The notes below the pieces were generated by a model, which did not search any database, was not told the DNA's origin, and saw only the letters and a list, made by a program, of their open reading frames with translations. Position numbers and translations under genes: made by a program. A stretch of 64,000 nt of DNA from Bacteroidota bacterium (GTDB lineage: Bacteria > Bacteroidota > Bacteroidia > B-17B0 > Aurantibacillaceae), in assembly GCA_013697245.1 (NCBI GenBank), contig JACCXH010000026.1, positions 62,001 to 126,000 of the forward strand, given 5' to 3'. This document shows, in pieces, positions 46,571-56,900 of the stretch. Numbering within the stretch: the first letter of the stretch is position 1; each line of letters begins with the position of its first letter.

Positions 46571-46882
46571 ATGAAAAAAATTGTATTAACTCTTTCGTTT
46601 GTTGCATTATATAGTTTTGCAACTCAGGCACAAGAGCCTGTAAAAAATAAATCAACAAAAAAAGAAGTAGTTAACCCTGATGGAACAACTTCTGTTGTTG
46701 CGGAAGACAAAGCAACCACCGAGCCTACTAAAAAAGAAGAGCCAAAAAAATCAGGAACCAGAATGGCTATTAATGAAAAAGGTACATCAGGTACAAAATC
46801 CACTACCAGCAAAAAAGAAGCAGCTAAGGAAGAAAAAAATGAGTCTACCAGCCCAACAGGGCCAACAACAAAGCCTCATTAA
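46571..46882 (+). CDS. Small secreted Lys/Thr/Glu-rich protein
   Basis: 103 residues. Signal peptide MKKIVLTLSFVALYSFATQAQ, then a low-complexity mature part made mostly of K, T, E, S and G (KNKSTKKEVVNPDGTTSVV, GTKSTTSKKEAAKEE), predicted to be disordered. No family recognised. A bidirectional terminator follows. The signal peptide and clean boundaries support it as real. Confidence 0.65.
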   Translation: MKKIVLTLSFVALYSFATQAQEPVKNKSTKKEVVNPDGTTSVVAEDKATTEPTKKEEPKKSGTRMAINEKGTSGTKSTTSKKEAAKEEKNESTSPTGPTTKPH

Positions 46883-46902
46883 TTCTTAAACGATATAAAA
46901 TT

Positions 46903-46931
46903 AAAAAGCCTCTGAAAAGAGGCTTTTTTTA
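46903..46931. terminator. Bidirectional terminator between convergent genes
   Basis: AAAAAGCCTCT GAAA AGAGGCTTTTTTT: an 11-base stem with a tetraloop, A run on one side and T run on the other. It serves the small secreted protein gene and the bifunctional nuclease gene. Confidence 0.92.
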
Positions 46932-47537
46932 TGACTTTTTGCGCTGATTTAATTCATCCCGGATCTTAGAGGCTAATTCGTATTGCTCTTCGTCCAGCGC
47001 TGTTTGAAGAAGGTTTTTCAACTCTTCAGTGCTTTTGCCTTTATAATCGTCCATACTGGTTGAAACCGGGCTTTCAGAAAGTTCAGCCACCTGTTCACTT
47101 TCTTCGGTAGAAGCAATAGGTTCATCATCCAACACAATACCGGCGCTTTTTAAGATAAATTCGTAGGTAGAGATAGGGCACTTAAATCTTACCGCAATAG
47201 CAATAGCGTCGCTTGTTCTGGCATCTATCTCAACCTCTTTCTCGCCATCATTACACAATAATTTAGCGTAAAAAATACCTTCTACAAGGTTATAAATCAA
47301 TACTTCGGTAACATTAATATCAAAGGTTTGAGAGAATGTTTTAAAAAGATCGTGCGTCAATGGCCTGCTAGGACTCATTTTTTCCAACTCAATAGCAATT
47401 GCCTGTGCTTCAAAGCCTCCAATAATAATAGGTAATCGCCTGCTTCCTGTTGTTTCTCCAAGCACAAGTGCATAAGCGCCACTTTGTGTCTGGCTATAGG
47501 ATAATCCCACTATTTCTAAACGGACTTTTTTCATCAA
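46929..47537 (-). CDS. Bifunctional nuclease family protein (DUF151) with UVR motif
   Basis: 202 residues. N-terminal bifunctional nuclease (BFN/DUF151) domain: YALVLGETTGSRRLPIIIGGFEAQAIAIELE, SPSRPLTHDLFKTF, EIDARTSDAIAIAVRFKCPI. An acidic linker (about residues 140-165) leads to a C-terminal UvrB/UvrC motif (EELKNLLQTALDEEQYELASKIRDELNQR). Plant BFN relatives degrade RNA and DNA; activity in bacteria is not settled. The first two codons are both ATG. Just upstream lie etfA and etfB on the same strand, 36 bases away. Confidence 0.92.
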   Translation of the reverse strand: MMKKVRLEIVGLSYSQTQSGAYALVLGETTGSRRLPIIIGGFEAQAIAIELEKMSPSRPLTHDLFKTFSQTFDINVTEVLIYNLVEGIFYAKLLCNDGEKEVEIDARTSDAIAIAVRFKCPISTYEFILKSAGIVLDDEPIASTEESEQVAELSESPVSTSMDDYKGKSTEELKNLLQTALDEEQYELASKIRDELNQRKKS

Positions 47538-47573
47538 GTACTTGTAGATTCTAATTTAAGAATAAAATTTTAT

Positions 47574-48554
47574 TTAATTCTGATTCGCCTTAAATTTTTT
47601 AACGGCTTCGGTAAATTTAGGAATAATTGTAAAGGCATCGCCCACAATACCATAATCTGCCGATTTGAAGAATGGCGCCTCTTTATCGTTATTTATCACT
47701 ACAATGGTCTTGCTGCCATTAACACCTGCTAAATGCTGTATAGCACCTGAAATGCCTATAGCAATATATAAATTAGGACGAATAGCTACGCCGGTTTGAC
47801 CAACGTGCTCGTGGTGTGGCCTCCAATGCATATCGGCAACCGGACGTGAACAGGCAGTTGTAGCGCCTAAAGCGGCAGCCAGGTCTTCAACTATCTTCCA
47901 GTTCTCAGGGCCTTTTAAACCCCTTCCGGCGCTTACTACAAGCTCTGCTTCGGGCAATGGTATCATGCCTCCAACATCATTTGACCTTGTTTCTTTTATC
48001 ACAATTTTAGAAGCGATGGCAGAAAGATCAATATTAAGATCGCTAACCGTAGCTTTATTTTCTCCCAACTTTACAGGGAAACTATTTGGCAATAAAGAGA
48101 TTACTTTTAGATCGCTGCTAATGCTATAAACGGCTGTTGCTTTTCCTGAAAAAACATTTTTCTTTACTTCAAAACTGCTACCGTTGATCGTAGGATAATC
48201 AACCGCACCTGCCACAAGACCAGCTTTTAATTTGGCCGCTAACCTTGGTGCCACAGCTTTACCAACAATATCAAAAGCAAAAACAATTATTTTTGCATTC
48301 TCAGCTTTAGCTGCCTGCTCAACGGCCGCGCTTATGAACATAGCATCGGTATTCATCTTATCGTTCTTAACTGATAAGATCTTTGCAGCTCCTGCTTTTC
48401 CAATTTCTTCTAATTGTTCGGCAGATGCATTATTTACAATAGCTGTAACGCTTGAACCTGTTAGTTCGGCAACTTTTGCGGCGTAATTAACACACTCTAA
48501 CGAAGCTTTTTTTACACGGCCTTTATTAATTTCTGTATAAACAAGTACTGACAT
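47574..48554 (-). CDS. etfA: Electron transfer flavoprotein, alpha subunit
   Basis: Carries electrons from acyl-CoA and other dehydrogenases to the quinone pool with EtfB. 326 residues. The C-terminal FAD domain has the family signature: VVSAGRGLKGPENW, ATTACSRPVADMHW, HVGQTGVAIRPNLYIAIGISGAIQHLAGVNGS, VVINNDKEAPFF. ATG at 48554, 31 bases after etfB, same operon. The pair implies beta-oxidation or amino acid oxidation in this organism. Confidence 0.96.
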   Translation of the reverse strand: MSVLVYTEINKGRVKKASLECVNYAAKVAELTGSSVTAIVNNASAEQLEEIGKAGAAKILSVKNDKMNTDAMFISAAVEQAAKAENAKIIVFAFDIVGKAVAPRLAAKLKAGLVAGAVDYPTINGSSFEVKKNVFSGKATAVYSISSDLKVISLLPNSFPVKLGENKATVSDLNIDLSAIASKIVIKETRSNDVGGMIPLPEAELVVSAGRGLKGPENWKIVEDLAAALGATTACSRPVADMHWRPHHEHVGQTGVAIRPNLYIAIGISGAIQHLAGVNGSKTIVVINNDKEAPFFKSADYGIVGDAFTIIPKFTEAVKKFKANQN

Positions 48555-48585
48555 TTATTTATAGTTTTTAGTTTGTAAATTTTAA

Positions 48586-49329
48586 TTAAATAACTTTTGC
48601 TTCGGTATGTAAAAGGCTTACCAATTCATCTAAATTATCTTCGCTAATCATTTTTACTGTGGTACGGCCGGGGTTTAACACGTATGATTTAATAGACGTT
48701 AAAGGGGTTGTTGCACCTGCTGCAATTACCGTTAAAGGTTTTGTTCTTGCAGCCATAATACCGCGCATGTTAGGAATACGTTGCTCTGCCATACCTTTTG
48801 CACAGCTTATTACCAAAGGCAATTCACATTCTACAACCTGTGTGCCTCCATCAACATCTTGCTCTACAGTAGCTTTGTTTCCGGCAATATCTAATTTTGT
48901 AGCTAACGAAACAAAAGGAAGATCTAACACACCCGCGATCATTCCGCCAACTGAAGCGCCATTATAATTGATGGTTTCTTTTCCTACTAAAATAAGGTCG
49001 TAACCATTTGTTTTAGCATAATTGGCAATTTGCTCGGCTACAAAAAAGGCATCAGGGCCGTCGCCATCTATCCTTACTGCATCATCGGCGCCTAGGGCTA
49101 ATCCTTTTCTAATGGTAGCTTCGCTATCCACTAAACCAACGTGTATGATTGTAATTTTTTCAGCCAAATTAGCTTCTTTTAATTCTAACGCTCTTACAAG
49201 TGCATACCATTCATCATAAGGATTAATGACAAAAGTTATTCCGGCACTATTAAATTTTGTATCTCCATCGGTGAACTGAATTTTTGAAGTTGTATCCGGT
49301 ACATTGCTTATTGCTACTAAAATTTTCAT
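48586..49329 (-). CDS. etfB: Electron transfer flavoprotein, beta subunit
   Basis: Partner of EtfA; holds AMP and forms the docking loop for dehydrogenases. 247 residues. Signatures: FVINPYDEWYALVRALELKE, IRKGLALGADDAVRI, LVGKETINYNGASVGGMIAGVLDLPFVSLA and the conserved SCAKGMAEQRIPNMRGIMAA near the C-terminus. ATG at 49329 with a well-formed promoter upstream; etfA follows. Confidence 0.96.
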   Translation of the reverse strand: MKILVAISNVPDTTSKIQFTDGDTKFNSAGITFVINPYDEWYALVRALELKEANLAEKITIIHVGLVDSEATIRKGLALGADDAVRIDGDGPDAFFVAEQIANYAKTNGYDLILVGKETINYNGASVGGMIAGVLDLPFVSLATKLDIAGNKATVEQDVDGGTQVVECELPLVISCAKGMAEQRIPNMRGIMAARTKPLTVIAAGATTPLTSIKSYVLNPGRTTVKMISEDNLDELVSLLHTEAKVI

Positions 49330-49357
49330 ATCTGAAACTATTAATTTTAAAGAGTTG

Positions 49358-49388
49358 CAAAAATATAAAATATAATCCCTAATTACAA
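49358..49388 (-). promoter_or_regulatory. etfBA promoter (-33 TTG, -7 TATTTTTG)
   Basis: On the minus strand TTG, 20 bases, then TATTTTTG, matching the Bacteroidota consensus. It is 28 bases upstream of the etfB ATG and faces away from the divergent HTH gene. Confidence 0.6.
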
Positions 49389-49506
49389 TGCATTTTTAGC
49401 TAATAAAGCGCCATTTCTCTAATATTTTAAACATTTTATTAAAATGAATTAGCGGGTTAAAGCACAAAACCAAAATTTCATTATCTTTACATTGACAAAT
49501 TACATT

Positions 49507-49863
49507 ATGGACGTAAAATCGCAATTAATTGAGATCCTAAAAAAGGAAGATTATACTTTTAACCAATTGGCTGAGTATTTGGGGATGAGCGAAAATGAAC
49601 TGACAGACGCCTTAAATAACAAAACATTAGAATTAAGAAATCTTGAGTTAATTTCAAAAGCATTAAGAGTGCCATTATACAGTTTTTTCAGATCAGAGAA
49701 CTTTAAGATCGATTATAAAGAAAAACCTTATTACATAAATAAACTTTTAACCGAAGAAGACGCAAATAAAGATGCCGGTTCGCTGCAGGGTGAAATTGAT
49801 CTTTTAAAGCAAATTATTTATCTGAAGGAAGAACAACTCAAAAGGCACAATGTGTCTAAATAG
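49507..49863 (+). CDS. Small XRE-like helix-turn-helix protein
   Basis: 118 residues from the ATG at 49507. The first 65 residues fold like an XRE/Cro helix-turn-helix: LIEILKKEDYTFNQLAEYLGMSENELTDALNNKTLELRNLELISKALRVPLYSFF. The rest is a linker and a C-terminal coiled coil (LQGEIDLLKQIIYLKEEQLKR) likely to dimerise it. Many Bacteroidota carry such short HTH-coiled-coil proteins of unknown targets. It is divergent from etfBA; regulation of that operon is only a possibility. A TTG at 49492 would add five residues and is not preferred. Confidence 0.8.
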   Translation: MDVKSQLIEILKKEDYTFNQLAEYLGMSENELTDALNNKTLELRNLELISKALRVPLYSFFRSENFKIDYKEKPYYINKLLTEEDANKDAGSLQGEIDLLKQIIYLKEEQLKRHNVSK

Positions 49864-49883
49864 CCCCCTCGCCGTTAATTGAG

Positions 49884-49891
49884 TATATTTG
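49884..49891 (+). promoter_or_regulatory. -7 promoter element
   Basis: TATATTTG, a perfect TAnnTTTG, 14 bases before the ATG of the CNNM/CorC gene. Confidence 0.5.
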
Positions 49892-49905
49892 TAGTATAAT
49901 TAAAT

Positions 49906-51201
49906 ATGGCATTCGATCTTTTTATTACTTTATTACTGATCTTATTAAATGGATTTTTTGTTGCCGCTGAGTTCGCTTTAGTAAAAGTGCGTTCGTCTCA
50001 ATTGGATGTAAAAGTTCAAAAAGGAAGTTCAAGAGCAAAATTAGCAAAGTCCCTTTTATCCAAACTAGACGCATATCTTTCGGCTACACAATTAGGGATT
50101 ACTTTGGCTTCTTTAGCCTTGGGTGCAGTTGGCGAAGAAGTGATCTCCCGTTTGGTGATAAGGGTATTTGCAGATACCGGTATGGTAACAAATCCTATCA
50201 CAGTTCATAGTATCTCTTTACCAATTGCTTTAACACTGCTTACTTTTTTTCACGTTACCCTTGGCGAACAGATCCCAAAAATGATCGGCATAAAATACAG
50301 CCTTCCGGTAATACTTATAGTTGCATGGCCTTTACGTATATTTTATTTTATCTGCTCACCTTTTATTTGGTTGTTGCATAGAACATCAGACCTGGTATTA
50401 CGTATAATTGGCGTTAAAAAAACCGGCGAAGATGATGTGCACACAGAAGAAGAATTACGTTTGATCTTAACAGAAAGTGAAGAAGGCGGAGCTATTAAAC
50501 CAAGCGAGAACGAATTAATTCAAAACGTTTTTGACTTTGACGATAGGATCGTGAAACAAATCATGGTGCCGCAAAATAGGGTGGTGGCGCTGGATGTAGA
50601 ACTTGGCAGGACAGAGATAACTAAGCGGGTGATAGAAGAAGGGTTTTCGAGGATACCAATTTACCTCGGCGATATTGATAATGTAATTGGCATTGTACAT
50701 AGTAAAGATCTTTTAAAAGCATTAATTGAAAATAAATTCAGGACCTTAAAAGACATTATGCGCCCGGTACATTTTATTCCTGAAAGTATGAAGATCAATG
50801 AGCTTTTGCGCGATTTTCAGAAACACCATATTCAAATGGCCATTGTTACCAATGAGTTTGGATCTACTGCCGGTTTAATTACCATGGAGGATATTATTGA
50901 AGAATTAGTGGGCGAGATACAGGATGAGCATGATGAAGAAAAACCAAACGTTGAGAAAAAAAGTGATACTGAATATATTGTAAATGCCCAGGCAACCATT
51001 GCCGATGTGAACGAAGCATTGCCTATTGCCTTGCCTGAAAATGCTCATTACGAAACTGTTTCGGGATATATTAATTATATTTTTGGAAGAATACCCGCGG
51101 TAAATGATAAACGAAAAAAAGACGGATACGAACTCACCATTTTAAAACGTACTAGGCAAAGTGTTGATACGGTTAAGCTAATTGTTTTAGAAGAAGAATA
51201 A
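49906..51201 (+). CDS. CNNM/CorC (HlyC) family membrane protein
   Basis: 431 residues with the usual order: a CNNM/DUF21 membrane domain with about four helices (LFITLLLILLNGFFVAAEFALVKVRSSQLD, YLSATQLGITLASLALGAVGE, LGEQIPKMIGIKY), a pair of CBS domains (VKQIMVPQNRVVALD, GFSRIPIYLGDIDNVIGIVHSKDLL, MAIVTNEFGSTAGLITMEDIIEELVGEI) and a C-terminal CorC_HlyC transporter-associated domain. Old name hemolysin C; current evidence links the family to magnesium and cobalt efflux. Monocistronic. Confidence 0.94.
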   Translation: MAFDLFITLLLILLNGFFVAAEFALVKVRSSQLDVKVQKGSSRAKLAKSLLSKLDAYLSATQLGITLASLALGAVGEEVISRLVIRVFADTGMVTNPITVHSISLPIALTLLTFFHVTLGEQIPKMIGIKYSLPVILIVAWPLRIFYFICSPFIWLLHRTSDLVLRIIGVKKTGEDDVHTEEELRLILTESEEGGAIKPSENELIQNVFDFDDRIVKQIMVPQNRVVALDVELGRTEITKRVIEEGFSRIPIYLGDIDNVIGIVHSKDLLKALIENKFRTLKDIMRPVHFIPESMKINELLRDFQKHHIQMAIVTNEFGSTAGLITMEDIIEELVGEIQDEHDEEKPNVEKKSDTEYIVNAQATIADVNEALPIALPENAHYETVSGYINYIFGRIPAVNDKRKKDGYELTILKRTRQSVDTVKLIVLEEE

Positions 51202-51244
51202 ATTTAGTACTAATAGTTGATCACTATTCCCTAATCACTAAATA

Positions 51245-52435
51245 ATGAACCAACTCGAATTATTTTTAAGACATGTTGCCCAGACCTCCGACCTGCCGCT
51301 ACTTGGCGTTGACGTTAATATTAAAGAAGCTAATGGTGTAAAATTAATTGACGAGAACGGAAAGGAATATATTGATTTGATCAGTGGCATTTCTGTAAGT
51401 AATGTCGGACACTGCCATCCAAAGGTAGTGAATGCTATTAATGAGCAAACAAAAAAATTCATGCACTTAATGGTGTATGGCGAGTTCAATCAAAGTCCAC
51501 AGGTTAAATACGCGAAACTTTTAACCGATCTTTTACCCGAAAAATTAAACTCTGTTTATTACACCACCAGCGGTAGCGAAGCTACAGAAGGTGCTTTAAA
51601 ACTGGCTAAGCGGGCTACCAACCGTACCGAAATAATATGTTTTAAGAACGCTTATCACGGCAGCACACATGGTGCGTTAAGCGTAATGGGTGATGAATTT
51701 TTTAAAAATAGTTTTCGCCCTTTATTGCCGGACATTAAAATTTTAAATTTTAATGATCTGAAAGAGCTTGATCAAATTTCTTCAAAAACGGCAGCTGTTA
51801 TTATTGAACCAATCCAGGGTGAAGCGGGCGTGAGGGCTGCAAACAAAGAATTTTTAGAATTATTACGAGAAAAATGTGATACACATTGTGCATTATTGAT
51901 CTTTGATGAGGTACAAACAGGTTTTGGGCGCACAGGCTCTCTTTTTGCATTTGAGAAATATAATGTAGTACCCGATATTTTATTGATCGCAAAAGGAATG
52001 GGAGGCGGCTTGCCTATTGGCGCATTTATTGCTTCCAACAAATTAATGAGTTGTTTAACCAACGATCCGGTTCTTGGCCATATAAATACCTTTGGTGGTA
52101 ACGCTGTTTGCATAGCAGCTGCCAAAGCAACATTAGAAGTGATTATCGAAGAAAAGTTAGCCAAGCGTGCAGATCAAATTGAAAAAATAATAAAACAGCA
52201 TTTGCAACATTCGTTAATAAAAGAGCTACGTGTATTTGGCGCTTTAGGGGCTGTTGAATTTGGCAGTGAAGAGTTAAACATGCGTATAATTAAAAGTTGT
52301 ATTGAAATGGGTATAATTACAGATTGGTTCTTGTTTTGCCCAATAGCTATGAGAATTGCGCCACCTTTAACTATTGATGATGAGGAGTTAATTTCCGCTT
52401 TACAAAAAATTAAGACGGTTTTAGATGCTAACTAA
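51245..52435 (+). CDS. Class III aminotransferase (ArgD/GabT-like)
   Basis: A PLP-dependent omega-aminotransferase of 396 residues. Schiff-base lysine K250 in LLIAKGMGGGLPIGAF; D221 and Q224 in LIFDEVQTGFGRTG hold the cofactor; YYTTSGSEATEGALKLA is the phosphate-binding region. It is closest in feel to the acetylornithine/aspartate aminotransferase group, but arginine-synthesis neighbours are missing, so acetylornithine, 4-aminobutyrate or another amine may be the substrate. ATG at 51245. Confidence 0.9.
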   Translation: MNQLELFLRHVAQTSDLPLLGVDVNIKEANGVKLIDENGKEYIDLISGISVSNVGHCHPKVVNAINEQTKKFMHLMVYGEFNQSPQVKYAKLLTDLLPEKLNSVYYTTSGSEATEGALKLAKRATNRTEIICFKNAYHGSTHGALSVMGDEFFKNSFRPLLPDIKILNFNDLKELDQISSKTAAVIIEPIQGEAGVRAANKEFLELLREKCDTHCALLIFDEVQTGFGRTGSLFAFEKYNVVPDILLIAKGMGGGLPIGAFIASNKLMSCLTNDPVLGHINTFGGNAVCIAAAKATLEVIIEEKLAKRADQIEKIIKQHLQHSLIKELRVFGALGAVEFGSEELNMRIIKSCIEMGIITDWFLFCPIAMRIAPPLTIDDEELISALQKIKTVLDAN

Positions 52436-52474
52436 TTCTAAAATTGTTATTTTTATAGTCTAAAATTTAAAAAC

Positions 52475-53572
52475 ATGGGTTTATTTGATAAAATAAAAAA
52501 TGAATTTATTGATATTATCGAATGGGTGGATAATAGCAATGACACGATCGTGTGGAAGTTCCCTCGTTACCAGAACGAGATAAAAATGGGTGCTAAGCTT
52601 ACCGTGCGTGAAAGCCAGGTTGCGGTATTTATGAATGAAGGTAAAATTGCCGATGTTTTTCAGCCGGGAATGTATACGCTTGAAACTCAAAATATGCCTA
52701 TCATGTCCACCTTAAGAGGTTGGAAGTATGGTTTTAACAGCCCATTTAAAGCAGATATATTTTACATAAGCACCAAACAATTTATTGATCAAAAATGGGG
52801 TACTAAAAATCCTATTACATTAAGCGATCCGCGTTTTGGTTTTATTGAGCTTAGAAGCTTTGGTTCATTTGCTTTTAGAGTAACTGACGGTGCCAAGTTC
52901 ATAAAAGAAATTGCAGGTACTGATGAAAATTTTACTACAGGTGAAGTTACCGAACAATTGCGCAGCATGATCGTAACAAAGTTTACAGATGCAGTGGGAG
53001 AAGGTAATATACCGGTTGAGAAATTCGCCGCTAATATGGATGAACTATCTAAGCTTGGACACGATAAATTAAATGCCGACTTTTTAGAGTATGGCTTAAC
53101 CATTACTAAATTCCTGGTTGAGAACGTATCCATGCCGGAAGAATTGAAGAAGGAGATCTTCAATTACTCTCGCTTAAATGCTATTGATATGAATAAACTG
53201 GCACAATTTAATACGGCTAACGCTATTGGGGATGCCGCAAAAAACCAAGGCTTAGGTGGAGCAGGCGTTGGAATGGGCGTTGGAATGGGTATGGGAAATA
53301 TGATGACCAATATGTTCAACAATCAAAATACAAATCAAAACCAAAATAACGGTGTTGTTCCGCCACCACCACCGATTGTTCAGTTTCATGTTGTTGTAAA
53401 TGGGGCTCAAGCCGGACCTTTTAATTTGCAGCAATTGCAAGCCATGGCAGCTTCGGGGCAATTAACAAAAGCAAGTATGGTTTGGAAAGCCGGGATGCCA
53501 AATTGGTTAGCTGCCGAAACACAGGCAGAGTTAGTTTCGTTATTCAATAATGTTCCTCCTCCAATTTCTTAA
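52475..53572 (+). CDS. SPFH-domain protein with C-terminal GYF_2 domain
   Basis: 365 residues. Residues 1-250 form an SPFH/virion-core-like (YdjI) domain: VWKFPRYQNEIKMGAKLTVRESQVAVFMNEGKIADVFQPGMYTLETQNMP, ELRSFGSFAFRVTDGAKFIKEIAG, LEYGLTITKFLVENVSMPEEL. A glycine/methionine-rich linker (GVGMGVGMGMGNMM), a NQ-rich stretch and five prolines lead to a C-terminal GYF_2/DUF4339 domain (VVVNGAQAGPFNLQQLQAMAASGQLTKASMVWKAGMPNWLAA). No signal peptide. SPFH proteins scaffold membranes or assemblies; the GYF_2 end would bind proline-rich or client peptides. Followed by a strong terminator. Confidence 0.92.
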   Translation: MGLFDKIKNEFIDIIEWVDNSNDTIVWKFPRYQNEIKMGAKLTVRESQVAVFMNEGKIADVFQPGMYTLETQNMPIMSTLRGWKYGFNSPFKADIFYISTKQFIDQKWGTKNPITLSDPRFGFIELRSFGSFAFRVTDGAKFIKEIAGTDENFTTGEVTEQLRSMIVTKFTDAVGEGNIPVEKFAANMDELSKLGHDKLNADFLEYGLTITKFLVENVSMPEELKKEIFNYSRLNAIDMNKLAQFNTANAIGDAAKNQGLGGAGVGMGVGMGMGNMMTNMFNNQNTNQNQNNGVVPPPPPIVQFHVVVNGAQAGPFNLQQLQAMAASGQLTKASMVWKAGMPNWLAAETQAELVSLFNNVPPPIS

Positions 53573-53594
53573 TTCATAAGATCATAAATTTGCA

Positions 53595-53628
53595 AAACTC
53601 CCCGAAGTAAATTCGGGGAGTTTTTTAT
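53595..53628 (+). terminator. Terminator after the SPFH-GYF gene
   Basis: AACTCCCCGAA and TTCGGGGAGTT pair around a short loop, followed by a T run. It is the first part of a 329-base gap; the remainder (53630-53901) is AT-rich promoter DNA for the adhesin gene with no further gene. Confidence 0.92.
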
Positions 53629-53843
53629 TTCTAAACTGATTTAAGGATAAAGCTAAATTTTTAAATCAATTTAGGATGTGTTAAACGGCAATATTAATGA
53701 GTGTAAAATCTAAAAAATCTAAAATTTGATATTAACTTCAGAACATTAAAAGGTTCTATTTAAATTAATTAAAGTAAAATGTTCAAATATGAAGTATGAT
53801 CATTTAATAACCTCTTCTTTAATTAAAAACAATGTATATAATT

Positions 53844-53851
53844 TAATTTTG
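53844..53851 (+). promoter_or_regulatory. -7 element for the first giant adhesin
   Basis: TAATTTTG, a perfect TAnnTTTG, 50 bases before the ATG at 53902. Confidence 0.45.
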
Positions 53852-53901
53852 CTAATAAACATAAAGCACAATTTAATGTTAAATAAGTTAACCTTAATAA
53901 A

Positions 53902-56900
53902 ATGAAACATAGTTATTTTATCTGCTTATTGGTTTTAAATCTGTATTGCCTGGGACAAAAAAAGTTCCAAACAGTTTTTAATTCAGATTCATTAACAGGA
54001 TTTAATGAACCAATGTCAAAATCAAAAGCCTTTAAAGAAAATATGTTTGGTAAGGAATTCCATTCATATATGTCAAGAGAAAAACGCAATTTTATTAATA
54101 CTAAATATAATATTACCACTCAAAGCCCAAATACATTTAATCAAAGGCCTTTATCTTCAAACAACCAGGTTATGGTTCCCTGCACTAACATGGATTTTGA
54201 AGCGGGAAATTTAACGGGGTGGACCCAAACAAACGGTATTAACGGAAACTCCAATACTATGGCAGGCTGCTGTGCATCAGCCGGTGGAAATGCCGTAATG
54301 ATCTCAGGAGGAACAGATCCTTTAACCGGTATCTCTTTAAATTCTCCTTTAGGAGGAAGCTGGGTGTGCCAGGTAAATAATCAAACTACCGGAGGTTATA
54401 CTGACCGTATTTCTCAAACATTTAATGTAACCGCAGCAAATTCTTTGGTGCAATTTGCTTATTTAGCAGTTTTACAATCAGCAGGACATGCCTGTTCCGA
54501 TCAACCTTATATGAATATCAGGTTAATCGATTGCAGTAATAATGTAATTGCTTGCCCACAAGTAGATATCCAGGAAGGCGCGGGCTGCGGCACTGCAGCA
54601 GGCTTTGTTAACGGTCCGGGTTATTCTTATACGAACGCATGGCAGGTAAGTGCCTTAGATCTTACGCCATATATTGGGTCCTGCATAACCATACAGGTAA
54701 CCGCTGGAGCTTGCACTCAGGGTGGGCATTGGGGTTATGGTTATTTTGACGCGCAATGTATGCCAATGAACATTACTGTAAATAATGTTCAATTCCCGGT
54801 TGGTACAAGCGCTACAACAGTTTCCATTTGTGGCGCCTTAACTGCAACAGTAAGTGCTCCTCCGGGCTTAGGTCCGTATTTATGGAATGGCCCTGCAGGC
54901 AGCGGTGTTACAAATGTTGCTAACCAAACATTTACTACAAATACTGCCGGTATATATACTATAACCATGAATCCTGTTGGTGCATGTGCTCCAATTATCA
55001 GATTGGTAGATCTACAGGTTTCAATGCCACCTATAGCTGGCTTTAATTTTACAAATACAGCTTGTATCAATTCGGTTAGTTGCGTCAGCACGTCATCCAT
55101 TGGTTCAGGACCTGCAATTACAGGCCTTCAGTGGGTTTGGGGCGATGCATCGCCTAATTCAACAGGTAATCCCGCATCTCATACTTACCTGGCCTCCGGA
55201 CCAAATCAAATAAAACTGGTAATAACCAATTCGGCAGGTTGCAAAGACAGTATTGTTAAAAATATTAGCATTACTCAAAAACCCACTGCCGGCTTTACTG
55301 TAAACCCTGCATGTATGGGCTCTGCACTTAATTTTACAAATACCTCCACTACGCCATCCGGTTCAAATAATTCTGCCTGGGACTTTGGTGATGCCTCCGG
55401 AAGTATTGTTACCAGCCCGGCACATAATTATGCAGCATCCGGAATTTTTTCGGTAACGCTTGTAATCACAAATACCGATCTTTGTAAAGATTCGGTAAAA
55501 AAGATTGTTAACGTTTACGGGCGTGCAGTAGTTAACTTTACGCCAACAGGCGTATGTTTTGGTACGGCAACAAATTTTACAAATACAACCAGTACAGTTG
55601 TTAATCCAAACACCGGTGGTATTGGTACTTATAGCTGGAGTTTTGGTAATGGTGGCACATCGGCTGTTCAAAACCCTGTATATACGTATACTTCACTTGC
55701 CAACCAAACCGCAAATACGATTTATAGTGTAAGCTTATATGTAATAACTGTAAATGGCTGCAAAGACTCTTTAACAAAACAAGTAACGGTTTACAGTTTG
55801 CCAACCCCAAATTTTACCGCAGATTCGGTTTGTTTAGGCTCAACAACTACCTTAACAGACCTCAGTAATAATAACGGAAACCCTTTCTTTTTATTTTCGT
55901 GGGATTTTAACAGCGATAATGTATCAGACCTATCTAATAATGCTGTATCATCTACTACAGTATTTTCTAACCCGGGTAACACAAGTGTTACTTATACGGT
56001 ATTTACATCGCCAAACGGTGGTATTTTAACCTGCAGCGATAAAATAACCAAAAATGTATGGGTACATGCTTCGCCATTGGCGGTTATAACTCATACGAAC
56101 AAGTGTATTGATGCTCAGCCAAATTTAATGAGTGGTGTAAATTCAACTTTAGCTATTGGTACAATTACAAATTATGCCTGGAATTATGGCAATGGAAATA
56201 ACAATTTGATTAATCCTATTGCGCCATCCTCTTTTAGTTACAATGTAGCGGGTAATTATATTGTTACATTAACCGTTACTTCTTCAGGAGGTTGCAGCAA
56301 TGTTACAACGCAAGCAATTGATGTTTGGGAAAGACCTTACGCTAATTATTCATACAGCAAAGCTTGTGCAGGCAAACAAATTATTCTAAAAGGAATTCAA
56401 TTACCTGCAAGTGCACCCATATCAAATTTCGATTGGGATCTGAATAATACTGTATCTACAGCAGAGGCTTCGGGAGCTCAAATAACTTATACCTATAACA
56501 CGCCGGGCTTTCAACCAATTAATTTATTGATTACTTCAAACCAGGGATGCAAGAATGTTGTACCTGGAAATATTTATATTAATTATAATCCAAAACCAAT
56601 ATTTTATGCGCCTAAAAGGGTAGGCTGTACAGATCTTTGTATCCCGATCTTTGATAGTACACAGGCCATTCCCGGCCCGGCAAAAAACACAAATTGGGAA
56701 TGGGATTTTGGTAACGGATCGATAAATATTACTGCTAACTCAGGTACCCAATACGTTTGTTATTCAAACCCCTCTAATTTAATGGTAAAAGATTTTAATG
56801 TAAAATTAATTGTAACAACAGATAGCGGATGTGTTGATTCGGTAAGGAAAGCAAAATATATAAGGGTATATCCAAAACCAAAAGCAGATTTTGAATGGAG

